A stretch of DNA of 64,000 bases, from the NCBI RefSeq assembly GCF_900637545.1, contig NZ_LR134376.1, positions 949,001-1,013,000 on the forward strand, read 5' to 3'. Below, piece after piece: positions 30,929-40,129 of this stretch; positions within the stretch are counted from its first letter, which is position 1, and each line of letters begins with the position of its first letter. This stretch comes from Aeromonas encheleia. Its GTDB lineage: Bacteria > Pseudomonadota > Gammaproteobacteria > Enterobacterales > Aeromonadaceae. The position numbers and the translations under genes were made by a program. Under the pieces are notes generated by a model. The model made no database searches, was not told where the DNA came from, and worked only from the letters and a program-made list of their open reading frames with translations.

Positions 30929-33275
30929 AAACCCTGGCGACGCCGCATCCTCTCCCACACGGCCATCCCCCGTCCGGGGCTGGAGCGAGCCGACCTGGCG
31001 CCGGCTCTCCTGCCTCTGGCTGCTGCTCAGCCTGTTGGCGCTGGCGCTGCTCGGCTGGCAGCTCTCTCACAGCCGCATCAATACCAGCCTGATGGATCTC
31101 CTGCCCCACGAGGAGAGATCCACCCTGGATCCGGCCCTGCGCGGTGGCCTGTTGCGCCAGCTCGACAAACAGCTGGTCTGGATGCTGAGCCTGCCGGCGG
31201 GGCAGGATGGTCGCGTCGCGGCAGAGGAGTGGGCAAAGGCCCTGAGCGCCTTGCCCGAGCTCAGCGCGGTGCGCGGTGCCCAGCCGGAGCTGGCCTCCGC
31301 CTGGCAAGGCTTCATCTATGACTATGCCTGGCAGCGCCTCGATGAGGGCAGCCGGGCCCGGCTGGCCGCGGGCCCCGAGGCCTGGAGCCAGTGGGTGCTC
31401 GGCCAGATCTACAGCCCCTTCGGTGGCGTCTCCCGCCCCGAGTGGCAAGCCGATCCCCTGCTGCTGACCCGCGCCGGGGTGCAGGGTCAGGCGGCCACGG
31501 CCCTGCGCCTCGATCAGGGCTGGTTGATGAGCCGGGACGAGGCGGGGCGGCAGTGGTTTCTGCTGCGAGCCGAGCTGGACCTCTCGGCCTTCGATCTCTC
31601 TCGCAATAGCGAGCTGCTGGCCCGGCTCAACGCGGTGGAGCAGGCCCTCAAGGCCCAGTACTCCGGGCTGGAGCTGCTGCGCCGTGGCACCCTCTTCTAC
31701 AGCCAGCATGCCAGTGACCTGGCCCAGGAGGATATCTCCACCATAGGGCTCGGCTCCACGTTCGGGGTCTTGCTGCTGATGTGGTTGGCGTTCCGCTCTG
31801 GTCGTGCGCTCTGGATCTCCTTGCTGCCCATCGCCATCGGCCTCGTCTGGGGGGTGCTGGCCGTGCTGCTGTGGTTTGGCGAGGTGCACATGTTCACCCT
31901 GGTGATCAGCTCCAGCCTGGTCGGCATCATAGATTACGGGATCCACTTCCTGACCGAGCGGCGCCTGCATGGGTTGCAGGAGAGCCCTCACCAGACCCGC
32001 GCCCGTTTGCTGCCAAGCCTCTCGATGGCGCTGTTCGCCACCCTGGTCGGCTATGGCCTGCTCTGGCTGGCCCCCTTCCCCGGCTTGCAGCAGATGGCGT
32101 TGTGCGCCCTGGTGGGGCTGACGGCCTCGTTTATTACTGTGCTCTGCCTGTTCCCGCTCTGGCTCGGTGACTTGCCCCAGCGGGAAGCGCACATCCTGGT
32201 GCCGATGGCGCTCTGGCTCAAGTGGTGGCGCGAGATCCGTGCCTTGCGCTGGGGCGTCCCACTGCTCTGCCTGATCCTGATAGGGGTGGGATTGAACCGG
32301 CTGGAGGTCGATGACGACATAGCTCGGCTGCAGCCGCTGCCCACCGAGCTGCAGGCACAGGAGCGGCAGATCCAGCACCTCACCGGCCAGCAGGGGGGCA
32401 TGACGGGTTTCCTGGTGACGGCGGCGGATGGCGAGACCGCCTTGCAGCGGCTCGAAGCCATGAGTCATAAGCTGGCTCAGGCCAGGGCGCAGGGTCAGCT
32501 GGCAGGTTTCGTTTCGCTGGCGCAGTGGCTGCCGTCCCAGGCACAGCAGCGGGCGGATCATGCCGCCCTCACTCGGCTGTTGCCCGAGGTGGTGGCGCGG
32601 CTCAATCAGGCCGGCGTGCCGGTCGAGGCCAAGCCGAGATCCTGGCATCCCCTGACTCCCGAGCAGTGGCTGGCCAGCCCGGTCAGCGAGGGCAGTCGAC
32701 TGCTCTGGCATGGGTTGCCAGATGGTCGGGTGGCGCTCTGGCTGCCGGTGAACGGGGTGACGGAGGTTGCCGCCGTGGCAAAGCTGGCGCAGGGGCAGGA
32801 GGGGGTCTTCTGGCAGGATCCGCGCAACCAGTGGAGTGAGCTGTTTGCCCACTACCGCATCAAGCTGACCGAGCTGCTGCTGGTGGCCATCGCCCTGGTG
32901 GGTCTGCTGCTCTGGGTCCGGTTTGGCTGGCGCAAGAGCGTGCGGATCCTGCTGATCAGCGGATTTTCGCTGGGGGCCGGTCTGGCCCTGCTCGCCGCCT
33001 GTGGCCAGCCGCTCACCCTGTTCGGGGTGCTGGCCATGAGCCTCATCTTTGGCATCGGCATCGACTACAGCCTCTTCTTCGCCTACAGCGGCGGGGATCC
33101 CCTGCGCCAACGCTCGACCATGTTCGCCATCTTGCTGGCGAACCTGACCACCCAGCTGTCGTTCGGCCTGCTGGCCCTGAGCCACACCTCGGCCATCGCC
33201 GGCTTCGGTCTGGTGCTCAGCGGCGGTATCTTCACCGCATTCCTGCTCTCACCACTGGTACTGGAGAGGCGATGA
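30918..33275 (+). CDS. MMPL/RND-family exporter (APE cluster)
   Basis: A 785-residue inner-membrane protein with the duplicated MMPL layout: a first membrane segment near residue 35, a large periplasmic loop, membrane bundle 1 (about 275-420, with SSLVGIIDYGIHFLTERRL), a second loop, and bundle 2 (about 645-780, with FGIGIDYSLFFAYSGG). The intramembrane acidic residues in IDYG and IDYS are conserved in the family. It probably exports the finished polyene lipid. The start is TTG 30918 with GAGGAG 9 bases upstream; no ATG occurs before residue ~58, so a rare start is required. Confidence 0.88.
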   Translation: MPPENPGDAASSPTRPSPVRGWSEPTWRRLSCLWLLLSLLALALLGWQLSHSRINTSLMDLLPHEERSTLDPALRGGLLRQLDKQLVWMLSLPAGQDGRVAAEEWAKALSALPELSAVRGAQPELASAWQGFIYDYAWQRLDEGSRARLAAGPEAWSQWVLGQIYSPFGGVSRPEWQADPLLLTRAGVQGQAATALRLDQGWLMSRDEAGRQWFLLRAELDLSAFDLSRNSELLARLNAVEQALKAQYSGLELLRRGTLFYSQHASDLAQEDISTIGLGSTFGVLLLMWLAFRSGRALWISLLPIAIGLVWGVLAVLLWFGEVHMFTLVISSSLVGIIDYGIHFLTERRLHGLQESPHQTRARLLPSLSMALFATLVGYGLLWLAPFPGLQQMALCALVGLTASFITVLCLFPLWLGDLPQREAHILVPMALWLKWWREIRALRWGVPLLCLILIGVGLNRLEVDDDIARLQPLPTELQAQERQIQHLTGQQGGMTGFLVTAADGETALQRLEAMSHKLAQARAQGQLAGFVSLAQWLPSQAQQRADHAALTRLLPEVVARLNQAGVPVEAKPRSWHPLTPEQWLASPVSEGSRLLWHGLPDGRVALWLPVNGVTEVAAVAKLAQGQEGVFWQDPRNQWSELFAHYRIKLTELLLVAIALVGLLLWVRFGWRKSVRILLISGFSLGAGLALLAACGQPLTLFGVLAMSLIFGIGIDYSLFFAYSGGDPLRQRSTMFAILLANLTTQLSFGLLALSHTSAIAGFGLVLSGGIFTAFLLSPLVLERR

Positions 33276-33311
33276 CCCATGACCACCAGCCACCGCAGCT
33301 CTTCGGGAGCC

Positions 33312-33884
33312 ATGATGAAGTTGTTTTTGTCCCTGTTGTTCGCCACCTTGCTGAGCGCCTGCGCCAGCCAGCCCGTGCCCGATAATCGTGCCTTCCTGAG
33401 CCCGGACACCAGCCTGCTGCTGCCAGCCCCGCTGCGGGCTCAACCGCTCTATCGCCAGCAACTGCTGAGTGCCACGAGCAAGGGCGGCCAGCATCAGCTG
33501 CTGACCGTGCTGGAGGCCGATGGCCACCGGCTCACCCTGGTGGGGCTGACCCCCAGCGGGATCCGGCTGTTTCGGCTGAGTTATGACGGCGAGCGGATCC
33601 AAACCGAGCAGCTCTCCAGCCTGCTGGGAGGGGCGGCCCTGCCCCCGGTAGCCCAGGTGCTCGCCGACGTGATGCTGAGCTACTGGCCCATCGCCGCCTG
33701 GCAGCCACAGCTGCCCAAGGGCTGGCGACTCGAGGACGAAGGCATGGTACGCCGTCTGACCGATCCCGATGGCAAACTGGTGAGCGAGATCCACTACCGG
33801 CAGATCGCCGGGGAGCGTGAGCCGGTGCGGCTGATCCAGCACGCCTTCGATTACCAGTTGCAGATGGAGAAGCTGGCGCCATGA
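33312..33884 (+). CDS. DUF3261 lipoprotein (APE cluster)
   Basis: A 190-residue protein with a lipoprotein signal: MMKLFLSLLFATLLSAC, lipobox LSAC at residue ~17. The body (LLTVLEADGHRLTLVGLTPSGIRLFRL) matches the DUF3261 lipoproteins found in APE operons, probably part of the outer-membrane delivery path with the LolA-like carrier. CGGGAG precedes the ATG pair at 33312. Its stop overlaps the apeO start. Confidence 0.82.
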   Translation: MMKLFLSLLFATLLSACASQPVPDNRAFLSPDTSLLLPAPLRAQPLYRQQLLSATSKGGQHQLLTVLEADGHRLTLVGLTPSGIRLFRLSYDGERIQTEQLSSLLGGAALPPVAQVLADVMLSYWPIAAWQPQLPKGWRLEDEGMVRRLTDPDGKLVSEIHYRQIAGEREPVRLIQHAFDYQLQMEKLAP

Positions 33885-35128
33885 GCCCGAATCGGAAGGA
33901 GAGCCCGCCGGTTGCCCCCTGTTACATCCGGGACTACAGCCTGATCTGCGCCCTGGGGGAGGGCAAGGCGGCGGTGTCTGCGGCCCTTGCCCGCTGGCAG
34001 ACGCAGGGCATCAGCCCGCTGGATGCGGAGTCGCAGGCCCTGAGCGATGGCCGGCTCACCCCGGTCGGCCGGGTGAGCGCGGCGCTGCCCCCTGTGCCCG
34101 CGGCGCTCTCGGCCTATGACTCGCGCAACAACCGCTTGTTGCTGGCGGCCCTTGCCCAGATCCGGCCAGGGTTCGATGAGCTCAAAGCCCGGCTGGGGGC
34201 GGATCGCATCGCCATAGTGCTGGGCACCAGCACCTCTGGGATCGCCGAGGCCGAGGCGGCGGTCGCCGCCACGCAGGCCGACCAGCCGCTGCCGGCCGGA
34301 TTCGACTATCGCCAGCAGGAGCTGGGCTCGCCGAGTGAATTTCTGGCCCGCCACTTGGCCCTGACCGGCCCGGCCTACACCCTTTCCACCGCCTGCTCCT
34401 CGAGCGCCCGCGCCTTCATCAGCGGCCGGCGGCTGCTGGCGGCCGGGCTGGCGGATGCGGTCATCGTCGGCGGCGTCGACAGCCTGTGCGGCCTGACCCT
34501 CAACGGCTTCGACAGCCTGGAGTCCCTCAGCCTGGCGCGCTGCCGCCCCTTCGCCGCCGAGCGGTGTGGCATCAACATCGGGGAGGGGGCCGCCCTCTTC
34601 CTGCTGAGCCGGGAGCGTGCCGGACTCGCCCTGCTCGGCACGGGCGAGTCGTCCGATGCCTGGCATATCTCGGCGCCTCATCCTGAGGGGCTGGGGGCCG
34701 AGGCCGCCATGCGCATGGCGCTGCTCCAGGGGGGCATCGAGGCCAAAGCGCTCGACTACATCAACCTGCACGGCACCGCGACCAAGCTCAACGACGAGAT
34801 GGAGAGCAAGGCGCTGGCCCGGCTGTTTGGCGCGGGCGAGACGGCGCCCTGCAGCTCCAGCAAGATGCTGACCGGCCACACTCTTGGGGCGGCCGGCGCT
34901 ATCGAGGCGGCGCTCTGCTGCCTGCTGATGGAGCAGGCACTGGCGCCGCCCCCGCAGGGGGAGGCGCAGGATCCGGCCCTGGCCCCCATCCGGCTGGTGC
35001 GGGCAGGGGAGGCGGGCAGACCGCTGGCCCGGGTGCTGTCGAACTCCTTCGCCTTCGGTGGCAATAACGTCAGCCTGCTGTTGGGGCGTATCATCTCGGG
35101 GAAGGAAGGAGAACCGCCCCATGAATGA
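33881..35128 (+). CDS. apeO: Beta-ketoacyl-ACP synthase of the KS:CLF pair
   Basis: A 415-residue ketosynthase with the complete catalytic triad: Cys in STACSSSARAF near 170, His in LHGTATKLNDE near 297, and His in KMLTGHTLGAAGA near 333, then NSFAFGGNN at the end. Published APE work places this enzyme in a heterodimer with the chain-length factor (ApeC). The N-terminus (MSPNRKESPPVAPCYIRDY) is slightly extended. It is coupled to its neighbours by overlaps of four and eight bases. Confidence 0.88.
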   Translation: MSPNRKESPPVAPCYIRDYSLICALGEGKAAVSAALARWQTQGISPLDAESQALSDGRLTPVGRVSAALPPVPAALSAYDSRNNRLLLAALAQIRPGFDELKARLGADRIAIVLGTSTSGIAEAEAAVAATQADQPLPAGFDYRQQELGSPSEFLARHLALTGPAYTLSTACSSSARAFISGRRLLAAGLADAVIVGGVDSLCGLTLNGFDSLESLSLARCRPFAAERCGINIGEGAALFLLSRERAGLALLGTGESSDAWHISAPHPEGLGAEAAMRMALLQGGIEAKALDYINLHGTATKLNDEMESKALARLFGAGETAPCSSSKMLTGHTLGAAGAIEAALCCLLMEQALAPPPQGEAQDPALAPIRLVRAGEAGRPLARVLSNSFAFGGNNVSLLLGRIISGKEGEPPHE

Positions 35129-35576
35129 GATAGCCATCGCCGAGTTGCTGCCCCATCAGGCCCCCATGCTGCTGCTGGATCGGTTGCTCGATTACCGGGG
35201 GCAGCGGGTGCGCTGCGAGACCCGAGTCGGCGCGCGCCACGGCCTGCTGCTCGATGAGCAGGGCAACCTGCCCGCCTGGGTCGGCCTGGAGCTGATGGCC
35301 CAGACCATAGCCGCCTGGGCGGGGATGCGGGGGCGCGAGCGGGGCGAGCCGGTGCGCATCGGCATGCTGCTCGGCAGCCGCCAGTATCGCTGCCAGGTGC
35401 CGGCGTTCGCGGCCGGGGAGCTGCTGGTGATCGAGGCCGAGTGCCTGCTGGAAGATGGCGGCATGGCCAGTTTTGAGTGCCGGATCCTGCGGGGCGACGA
35501 GCCCTGCGCCGAGGCGCGCCTCAGCACCTACCTGCCCGGCGATGCCGAGCTGGCCGAGTTGCTGGCACAGCCTTAG
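35121..35576 (+). CDS. apeP: 3-hydroxyacyl-ACP dehydratase, hotdog (second APE dehydratase)
   Basis: A 151-residue hotdog protein: ELLPHQAPMLLLDRLLDY near the N-terminus (FabA/FabZ-like PHxxPM), WVGLELMAQTIAAWAG near 54, and a short C-terminus. In APE systems ApeP pairs with ApeI (here the C-terminal domain of the 24646-26445 protein) to dehydrate hydroxyacyl-ACP intermediates. The ATG at 35121 has AAGGAGAA upstream. It overlaps apeO by eight bases and is followed by a 63-base gap. Confidence 0.87.
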   Translation: MNEIAIAELLPHQAPMLLLDRLLDYRGQRVRCETRVGARHGLLLDEQGNLPAWVGLELMAQTIAAWAGMRGRERGEPVRIGMLLGSRQYRCQVPAFAAGELLVIEAECLLEDGGMASFECRILRGDEPCAEARLSTYLPGDAELAELLAQP

Positions 35577-35639
35577 GTCCCGGCCAAAGCGCTGGGCTAA
35601 AAAACCGGTTTATCTGAATCTGTTAGAGAAGGATCGAAT

Positions 35640-36365
35640 ATGAGTTCCACCGTATTGGTGACGGGCGCCAGCAAGGGCATAGGCCGCGCCATCGCCCTGA
35701 AGCTGGCCGCCGATGGTTTTCACATAGTGGTGCACTATCACGGCGACAGCGCCGGCGCCGAGGCGACCCTGGCCGCCATAGTGGCGGCGGGAGGAGAGGG
35801 GCGGCTGATCCAGTTCGACATCTCGGATCGGGCGCAGTGTCGCAACCGGCTCGAGTCCGACATCGAGGCCCATGGCGCCTACTACGGCGTGGTCAGCAAC
35901 GCCGGGGTGATCCGCGATGGCGCCTTCCCGGCCCTGACCGACGAGGACTGGGATGGGGTGCTGCACACCAACCTGGACGGTTTCTACAACCTGCTCAAGC
36001 CCTGCATCATGCCGATGATAGGGCTGCGCCGGGGGGGGCGCATCGTCACCCTGTCATCGGTATCCGGCATCATGGGCAACCGCGGCCAGGTCAACTACAG
36101 CGCCGCCAAGGCGGGCATCATAGGGGCCAGCAAGGCCCTGGCGCTGGAGCTGGCCAAGCGCAAGATCACGGTCAACTGCGTGGCCCCCGGCCTCATCGAC
36201 ACCGGCATGGTCAATGCCGAGGTGGAGGCCGAGGCCATGAAGATGATCCCCCTCAAACGCATGGGCCAGGCCGAGGAGGTGGCGGGGCTGGTCTCCTACC
36301 TGATGTCTGATATCGCCGCCTATGTGACCCGGCAGGTCATTTCTATTAATGGAGGCATGGCATGA
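35640..36365 (+). CDS. apeQ: 3-oxoacyl-ACP reductase (FabG-like)
   Basis: A 241-residue short-chain dehydrogenase: nucleotide site TGASKGIGRAIA near 9, VSNAGV near 87, catalytic Ser in SSVSGIMGNRGQVNYSAAKAG near 138-158 with the Tyr-xxx-Lys pair, and the FabG-type end RQVISINGGMA. It reduces ketoacyl-ACP during polyene extension. AGAAGGA precedes the ATG. Its stop overlaps a 35-residue echo ORF that copies its own C-terminus. Confidence 0.92.
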   Translation: MSSTVLVTGASKGIGRAIALKLAADGFHIVVHYHGDSAGAEATLAAIVAAGGEGRLIQFDISDRAQCRNRLESDIEAHGAYYGVVSNAGVIRDGAFPALTDEDWDGVLHTNLDGFYNLLKPCIMPMIGLRRGGRIVTLSSVSGIMGNRGQVNYSAAKAGIIGASKALALELAKRKITVNCVAPGLIDTGMVNAEVEAEAMKMIPLKRMGQAEEVAGLVSYLMSDIAAYVTRQVISINGGMA

Positions 36366-36469
36366 AGGGTATGAAGCGAATGGGACTGGTCTCCTACCCG
36401 CAGTCAAACTCAGACATCGCCGGTTATGTCACCCGCCAGGTGATCTCGATCAACGGGGGCATGGTATGA
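36362..36469 (+). CDS. Short echo ORF copying the ApeQ C-terminus
   Basis: A 35-residue frame beginning at an ATG that overlaps the apeQ stop. MGLVSYPQSNSDIAGYVTRQ, then VISINGGMV, mirrors the ApeQ end GLVSYLMSDIAAYVTRQ, then VISINGGMA. Over the last 19 sense codons, ten codons differ synonymously (for example GTG/GTC, CGG/CGC, ATT/ATC, TCT/TCG, AAT/AAC, GGA/GGG) and two differ in the residue (Ala/Gly, Ala/Val). The ratio is far from neutral drift of a dead fragment. Translation could occur by coupling to apeQ. Confidence 0.7.
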   Translation: MKGMKRMGLVSYPQSNSDIAGYVTRQVISINGGMV

Positions 36470-36524
36470 GCGGGGATGTGAGACTATGGGGCCAACTTGA
36501 GCAGGCAGAGTGGAGCAGAGCAGC

Positions 36525-37751
36525 ATGAAGCGTGTCGTAGTCACCGGCATGGCCGGAGTGACCGCCTTCGGTAACGACTGGCAGAGCGTGGGGCCCCGCC
36601 TGCGACAGGAGCACAACGCCGTGCGCCAGATGCCGGAGTGGGATGTCTATGAGGGGCTCAATACCCGACTGGCGGCGCCCATCCTGGATTTCGCGCTGCC
36701 GGCCCATTACCCGCGCAAGAAGACCCGGGCCATGGGGCGGGTCTCCGAGCTCGCGACCGTGGCGACCGAGCTGGCCCTGACCCGGGCCGGGCTCATCGAT
36801 CATCCGGTCCTGACCGGCGGTCGCACCGGCATCGCCTACGGCTCCTCCATCGGCAGCACCGGGCCCATCAGCGACTTCGGGGCCATGCTCAACGACAAGA
36901 CCACCGCCAGCATCACCGCTACTACCTATGTGCAGATGATGCCCCACACGGCGGCGGTCAATACCGGCCTCTTCTTCGGCCTGCGCGGCCGGGTGATCCC
37001 CACTTCCAGCGCCTGCACCTCCGGCAGCCAGGGCATAGGCTACGCCTACGAGTCCATCAAGCACGGCTATCAGGATCTGATGGTGGCCGGTGGCGCCGAG
37101 GAGCTCTGCCCCTCGGAGGCGGTGGTATTCGACACCCTGTTCGCCACCAGCCTGATGAATGACAGCCCGGCGCTGAGCCCCAGGCCCTTCGATCGGGACC
37201 GCGATGGCCTGGTGATCGGGGAGGGGGCGGGCAGCCTGATCCTGGAGGAGCTGGAGCATGCCCTGGCGCGCGGCGCACCCATCTTCGCCGAGCTGGTGGG
37301 CTTTGCCACCAACTGCGATGCGGCCCATGTCACCCAGCCCCAGCAGGAGACGATGCAGCTCTGCATGGCGCTGGCGCTGGCCGATGCCGGCCTGCAGGCC
37401 GGGGACATCGGTTACATCAGCGCCCATGGCACGGCCACCGAGCGGGGCGACATCGCCGAGAGCCACGCCACCTCGGCCCTGTTCGGGGACAAGACCCCTA
37501 TCTCCTCCCTCAAGAGCTACTTAGGCCACACCCTGGGGGCCTGCGGCGCCATCGAGGCCTGGCTCTCCCTCGAGATGATGGCCGAGGGCTGGTTTGCCCC
37601 CACCCTCAACCTGAACGAGCCGGATCCCGCCTGCGCCCCGCTGGATCATATCCGCAGCGGCGGCCGGGAGCTGAAGGTGGACTATCTGATGTCCAACAAC
37701 TTCGCCTTTGGCGGCATCAATACCTCCCTCATCTTCAAGCGCTGGCCCTAG
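36525..37751 (+). CDS. apeR: Beta-ketoacyl-ACP synthase II-like (third KS-family protein)
   Basis: A 408-residue FabF-type ketosynthase with Cys in PTSSACTSGSQG near 163, His in SAHGTATERGD near 303, and His in SYLGHTLGACGA near 337; the end is NNFAFGGINTSL. It is the stand-alone KS at the end of APE operons. The ATG at 36525 has GGAG 9 bases upstream; an in-frame GTG at 36510 is possible. It closes the operon, with a terminator at 37775. Confidence 0.9.
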   Translation: MKRVVVTGMAGVTAFGNDWQSVGPRLRQEHNAVRQMPEWDVYEGLNTRLAAPILDFALPAHYPRKKTRAMGRVSELATVATELALTRAGLIDHPVLTGGRTGIAYGSSIGSTGPISDFGAMLNDKTTASITATTYVQMMPHTAAVNTGLFFGLRGRVIPTSSACTSGSQGIGYAYESIKHGYQDLMVAGGAEELCPSEAVVFDTLFATSLMNDSPALSPRPFDRDRDGLVIGEGAGSLILEELEHALARGAPIFAELVGFATNCDAAHVTQPQQETMQLCMALALADAGLQAGDIGYISAHGTATERGDIAESHATSALFGDKTPISSLKSYLGHTLGACGAIEAWLSLEMMAEGWFAPTLNLNEPDPACAPLDHIRSGGRELKVDYLMSNNFAFGGINTSLIFKRWP

Positions 37752-37774
37752 CCGCCGGCCAACAGGCTGGAAAT

Positions 37775-37805
37775 AAAAAGAGGCGCCCAGGGGCGCCTCT
37801 TTTTA
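37775..37805 (+). terminator. Terminator of the APE operon
   Basis: AAAAAGAGGCGCC-CAGG-GGCGCCTCTTTTT: a long stem with T-run, symmetrical enough to serve mogA on the other strand too. Confidence 0.9.
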
Positions 37806-37822
37806 TGGGTGATGAGCAGAGC

Positions 37823-38353
37823 TCATTTCTTGGGACGAAATGGCTTGATGACGCTCTCGTCGCACTCGAGATAGGGGCCGTCCATCAGATCGATGCAGTA
37901 AGGAATGGCGGGGAAGACAGCGTCCAGACACTCGCGGATCGACTTGGGTTTGCCCGGCAGGTTGACGATGAGTGAGCCGCCGCGCAGGCCGGCGGTCTGG
38001 CGGGAGAGGATGGCGGTGGGCACGAACTTGAGGGACTCGGCCCGCATCAGCTCGCCAAAGCCCGGCATCATGCGATCGCACACCGCCTCTGTGGCCTCCG
38101 GGGTGACATCCCGCTTGGCCGGCCCGGTGCCGCCTGTGGTGACGATGAGGCAGCACTGCTCCTCATCCGCGAGTGCAATCAGGGTGGCCTCAATCTGATC
38201 CTGCTCATCCGGGATGAGCCGATAGACGGGCTCCCACTCAGAGGTCAGGTAGCTGCCCAGGGTGTCTATGATGGCCTTGCCGGACAGGTCTTCGTAGATG
38301 CCCGCGCTGGCGCGATCGCTGACGGTGACGATACCGATTCTTGCCTTGCTCAT
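37823..38353 (-). CDS. mogA: Molybdopterin adenylyltransferase
   Basis: A 176-residue MoaB/MogA protein: IGIVTVSDRASAGIYEDLSG at the N-terminus, TTGGTGPAKRDVTPEATE near 71, and the substrate loop GSLIVNLPGKP near 126. It adenylates molybdopterin before metal insertion. The spacing and length fit MogA (195 in E. coli) better than MoaB, but the call between them is not absolute. It provides cofactor for molybdoenzymes such as NasA in this window. It shares the symmetrical terminator at 37775 with apeR. Confidence 0.9.
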   Translation of the reverse strand: MSKARIGIVTVSDRASAGIYEDLSGKAIIDTLGSYLTSEWEPVYRLIPDEQDQIEATLIALADEEQCCLIVTTGGTGPAKRDVTPEATEAVCDRMMPGFGELMRAESLKFVPTAILSRQTAGLRGGSLIVNLPGKPKSIRECLDAVFPAIPYCIDLMDGPYLECDESVIKPFRPKK

Positions 38354-38758
38354 GCTCTGCCCTTGCTCATTCGAAAAAGTGGTAAATAAAATAACATAAT
38401 CAGATAGATATGTTAAACCAGCGGGGCGGGTATAGGGAGGGTCGCCAGAATGGAGAGCCGAACGAAAAACCGATCCGCCCCCACCGATGAATAGGGAATA
38501 AGGGCGGGTATATAAACATGTAAAATTTATAAAAAAACTGACGCAGGCCGAATGCCGATAATTACATGAATCATAAAGAATAAATGTTTAGCCTCGCCAA
38601 CATATCGCCCCACTGATAGGGAAATGGACTCCTGTGGCACGGGGCAGGCCGAACCAGAATCGCCGTCATCTTATATAACCATCCTTACGGACAGTGAAAT
38701 TATGTGCTGAGCGTAGTCGTGGAAGTGTCACACATGAGGCTTCTGGCCAGGAGGGCAT
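38354..38758. other. Gene-free interval between mogA and the DUF3135 gene
   Basis: A 405-base divergent interval, AT-rich at 38370-38420 and 38500-38600. I see no confident coding frame, RNA or named regulatory site; it should hold promoters for both flanking genes. Confidence 0.5.
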
Positions 38759-39097
38759 ATGGAGCTGCCTGATTTCGATACTCTGAAACACTGGGCCCTC
38801 GACGAGCCGGAGCGGCTCGATGAGCTGTTGCACCAGCAAATAGATGCCCTGATCGCGCAGGTCGGGCCGGATCGGCAACGGCGGCTGCGGGGCCTGCAAT
38901 TTCGCATCGATTGCCAGCGGCGTCTGGCCCGGAATAATCTGGATAGCTGCATCCGGATCGCCAACATGATGCACGACTCTTTCTATGCCATGCGCCGTCA
39001 TATGAGCCAGCTGCAGGAGGAGTCATCGGCACGGGAGGAGGCGCGGCCGCCGCTGAATAATGTGATTCAACTGTCGGATCATAGGCGCAATAAATAA
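38759..39097 (+). CDS. DUF3135-family small protein
   Basis: A 112-residue, charged, mostly helical cytoplasmic protein: LPDFDTLKHWALDEPERLDELL, then two further helices rich in Arg and Gln, and a Pro-containing tail ending VIQLSDHRRNK. I recognise it as the DUF3135 family of marine gammaproteobacteria; function unknown. CCAGGAGGG lies 5 bases before the ATG. Monocistronic, with a hairpin terminator at 39143. Confidence 0.75.
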   Translation: MELPDFDTLKHWALDEPERLDELLHQQIDALIAQVGPDRQRRLRGLQFRIDCQRRLARNNLDSCIRIANMMHDSFYAMRRHMSQLQEESSAREEARPPLNNVIQLSDHRRNK

Positions 39098-39142
39098 AGT
39101 ATTGGCACCCGGCTCTCTTTATTCCCCCGCATATTCTTGCAG

Positions 39143-39182
39143 GCAAACCACCCGATGTTAATTAGTTGGGTGGTTTGTTTGT
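39143..39182 (+). terminator. Terminator-like hairpin after the DUF3135 gene
   Basis: CAAACCACCC / GGGTGGTTTG, separated by 14 bases and followed by TTTGTTATTT. Confidence 0.65.
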
Positions 39183-39316
39183 TATTTGCTGCCAAGCGGC
39201 GCTGGGCGCCGGATAAATAACATCTGGGCTGGCTAAATCATCAGATATGGGTGAAGGACTATACCGTTTGGGGTAGTATCTCGGCACATTTCATCTTGCT
39301 ACGACTCTAAGGGATT

Positions 39317-40129
39317 ATGAGAAGTATCACGCCAAGAAGGGTGCTGTCACCGGAACAACAGACAGAGATCACCCGGATCATCGTCAAGGTGGGCCAGCTG
39401 CTGGCCCAACATGGGGCCGAGGGGCGCATCATAGAGCAGACCACGGTCCGGCTCGGGTTGGCTCTCGGGCTGGAGAGCGTCGAGATGGCCATCTCCGCCA
39501 GCGCCATAGTGCTGACCAGCCTCTATCAGGGCAACTGCGTCACCACCACCCGCCGGGTGCGGGATCAGGGCATCAACATGCAGGTGGTGTGCGAGGTTCA
39601 GCGCCTCTGCATACTGGCGGAGAAGGAGCTTGTCGGGGTGCGGGAGGTACGCCAGCGGCTCGATGGCATAGTGCCATTCCACTATCACCCCTGGCTGGTG
39701 GTGCCCATGGTGGGGCTTTCCTGTGGGGCCTTCAGCCTGCTGTTCGGCGGCGACTGGCCCATCTTCCTGGTGACCTTCGTCGCCGCTGCGGTGGCGATGC
39801 GGGTGCGCCAGCTGATGGCCCGCCATCATCACAGCCCGCTCATCAACTTCGCCGTGACCGGGTTTGTCGCCACCCTGATCGCCTCCAGCGCCACCTACTT
39901 CCAGTGGGGAGGCCAACCCTATCTCACCATGGCGGCCAGCGTGCTGTTGCTGGTGCCGGGCTTCCCGCTCATCAACGCCGTGTCCGACATGGTGAAGGGC
40001 TACTTCAATCTGGGGCTGGCCCGTTGGGGCACGGCGACCCTGCTCACCGTCAGCGCCGTCATCGGCATAGTGCTGGCCATGTCGGTCACCGGGATCTGGG
40101 GCTGGAAGCTGTGGTGGGACTCGATATGA
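39317..40129 (+). CDS. Threonine/serine exporter subunit, ThrE N-terminal half (YjjP-like)
   Basis: A 270-residue inner-membrane protein. The cytoplasmic N-terminal half contains VKVGQLLAQHGAEGRIIEQT and the family segment VCEVQRLCILAEKEL; about five membrane segments follow from residue 130 (LVVPMVGLSCGAFSLLFGG onwards). Together with the next gene it makes a split ThrE-type exporter. Upstream, ACTATACC-GTTT-GGGGTAGT (39258-39277) is an imperfect inverted repeat that could be an operator. Confidence 0.85.
   Translation: MRSITPRRVLSPEQQTEITRIIVKVGQLLAQHGAEGRIIEQTTVRLGLALGLESVEMAISASAIVLTSLYQGNCVTTTRRVRDQGINMQVVCEVQRLCILAEKELVGVREVRQRLDGIVPFHYHPWLVVPMVGLSCGAFSLLFGGDWPIFLVTFVAAAVAMRVRQLMARHHHSPLINFAVTGFVATLIASSATYFQWGGQPYLTMAASVLLLVPGFPLINAVSDMVKGYFNLGLARWGTATLLTVSAVIGIVLAMSVTGIWGWKLWWDSI

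Noticed and set aside
30645-33185. Long minus-strand open frame of about 846 codons opposite the MMPL exporter
   Set aside because: The translation is Gln/His/Pro-rich low-complexity typical of antisense shadows in high-GC genes; the plus-strand exporter has clear motifs.
20391-37751. The polyene cluster as a new biosynthetic system
   Set aside because: Gene set and order match the known aryl polyene family; only the fusion, the ammonia-lyase and the boundary echoes look distinctive.
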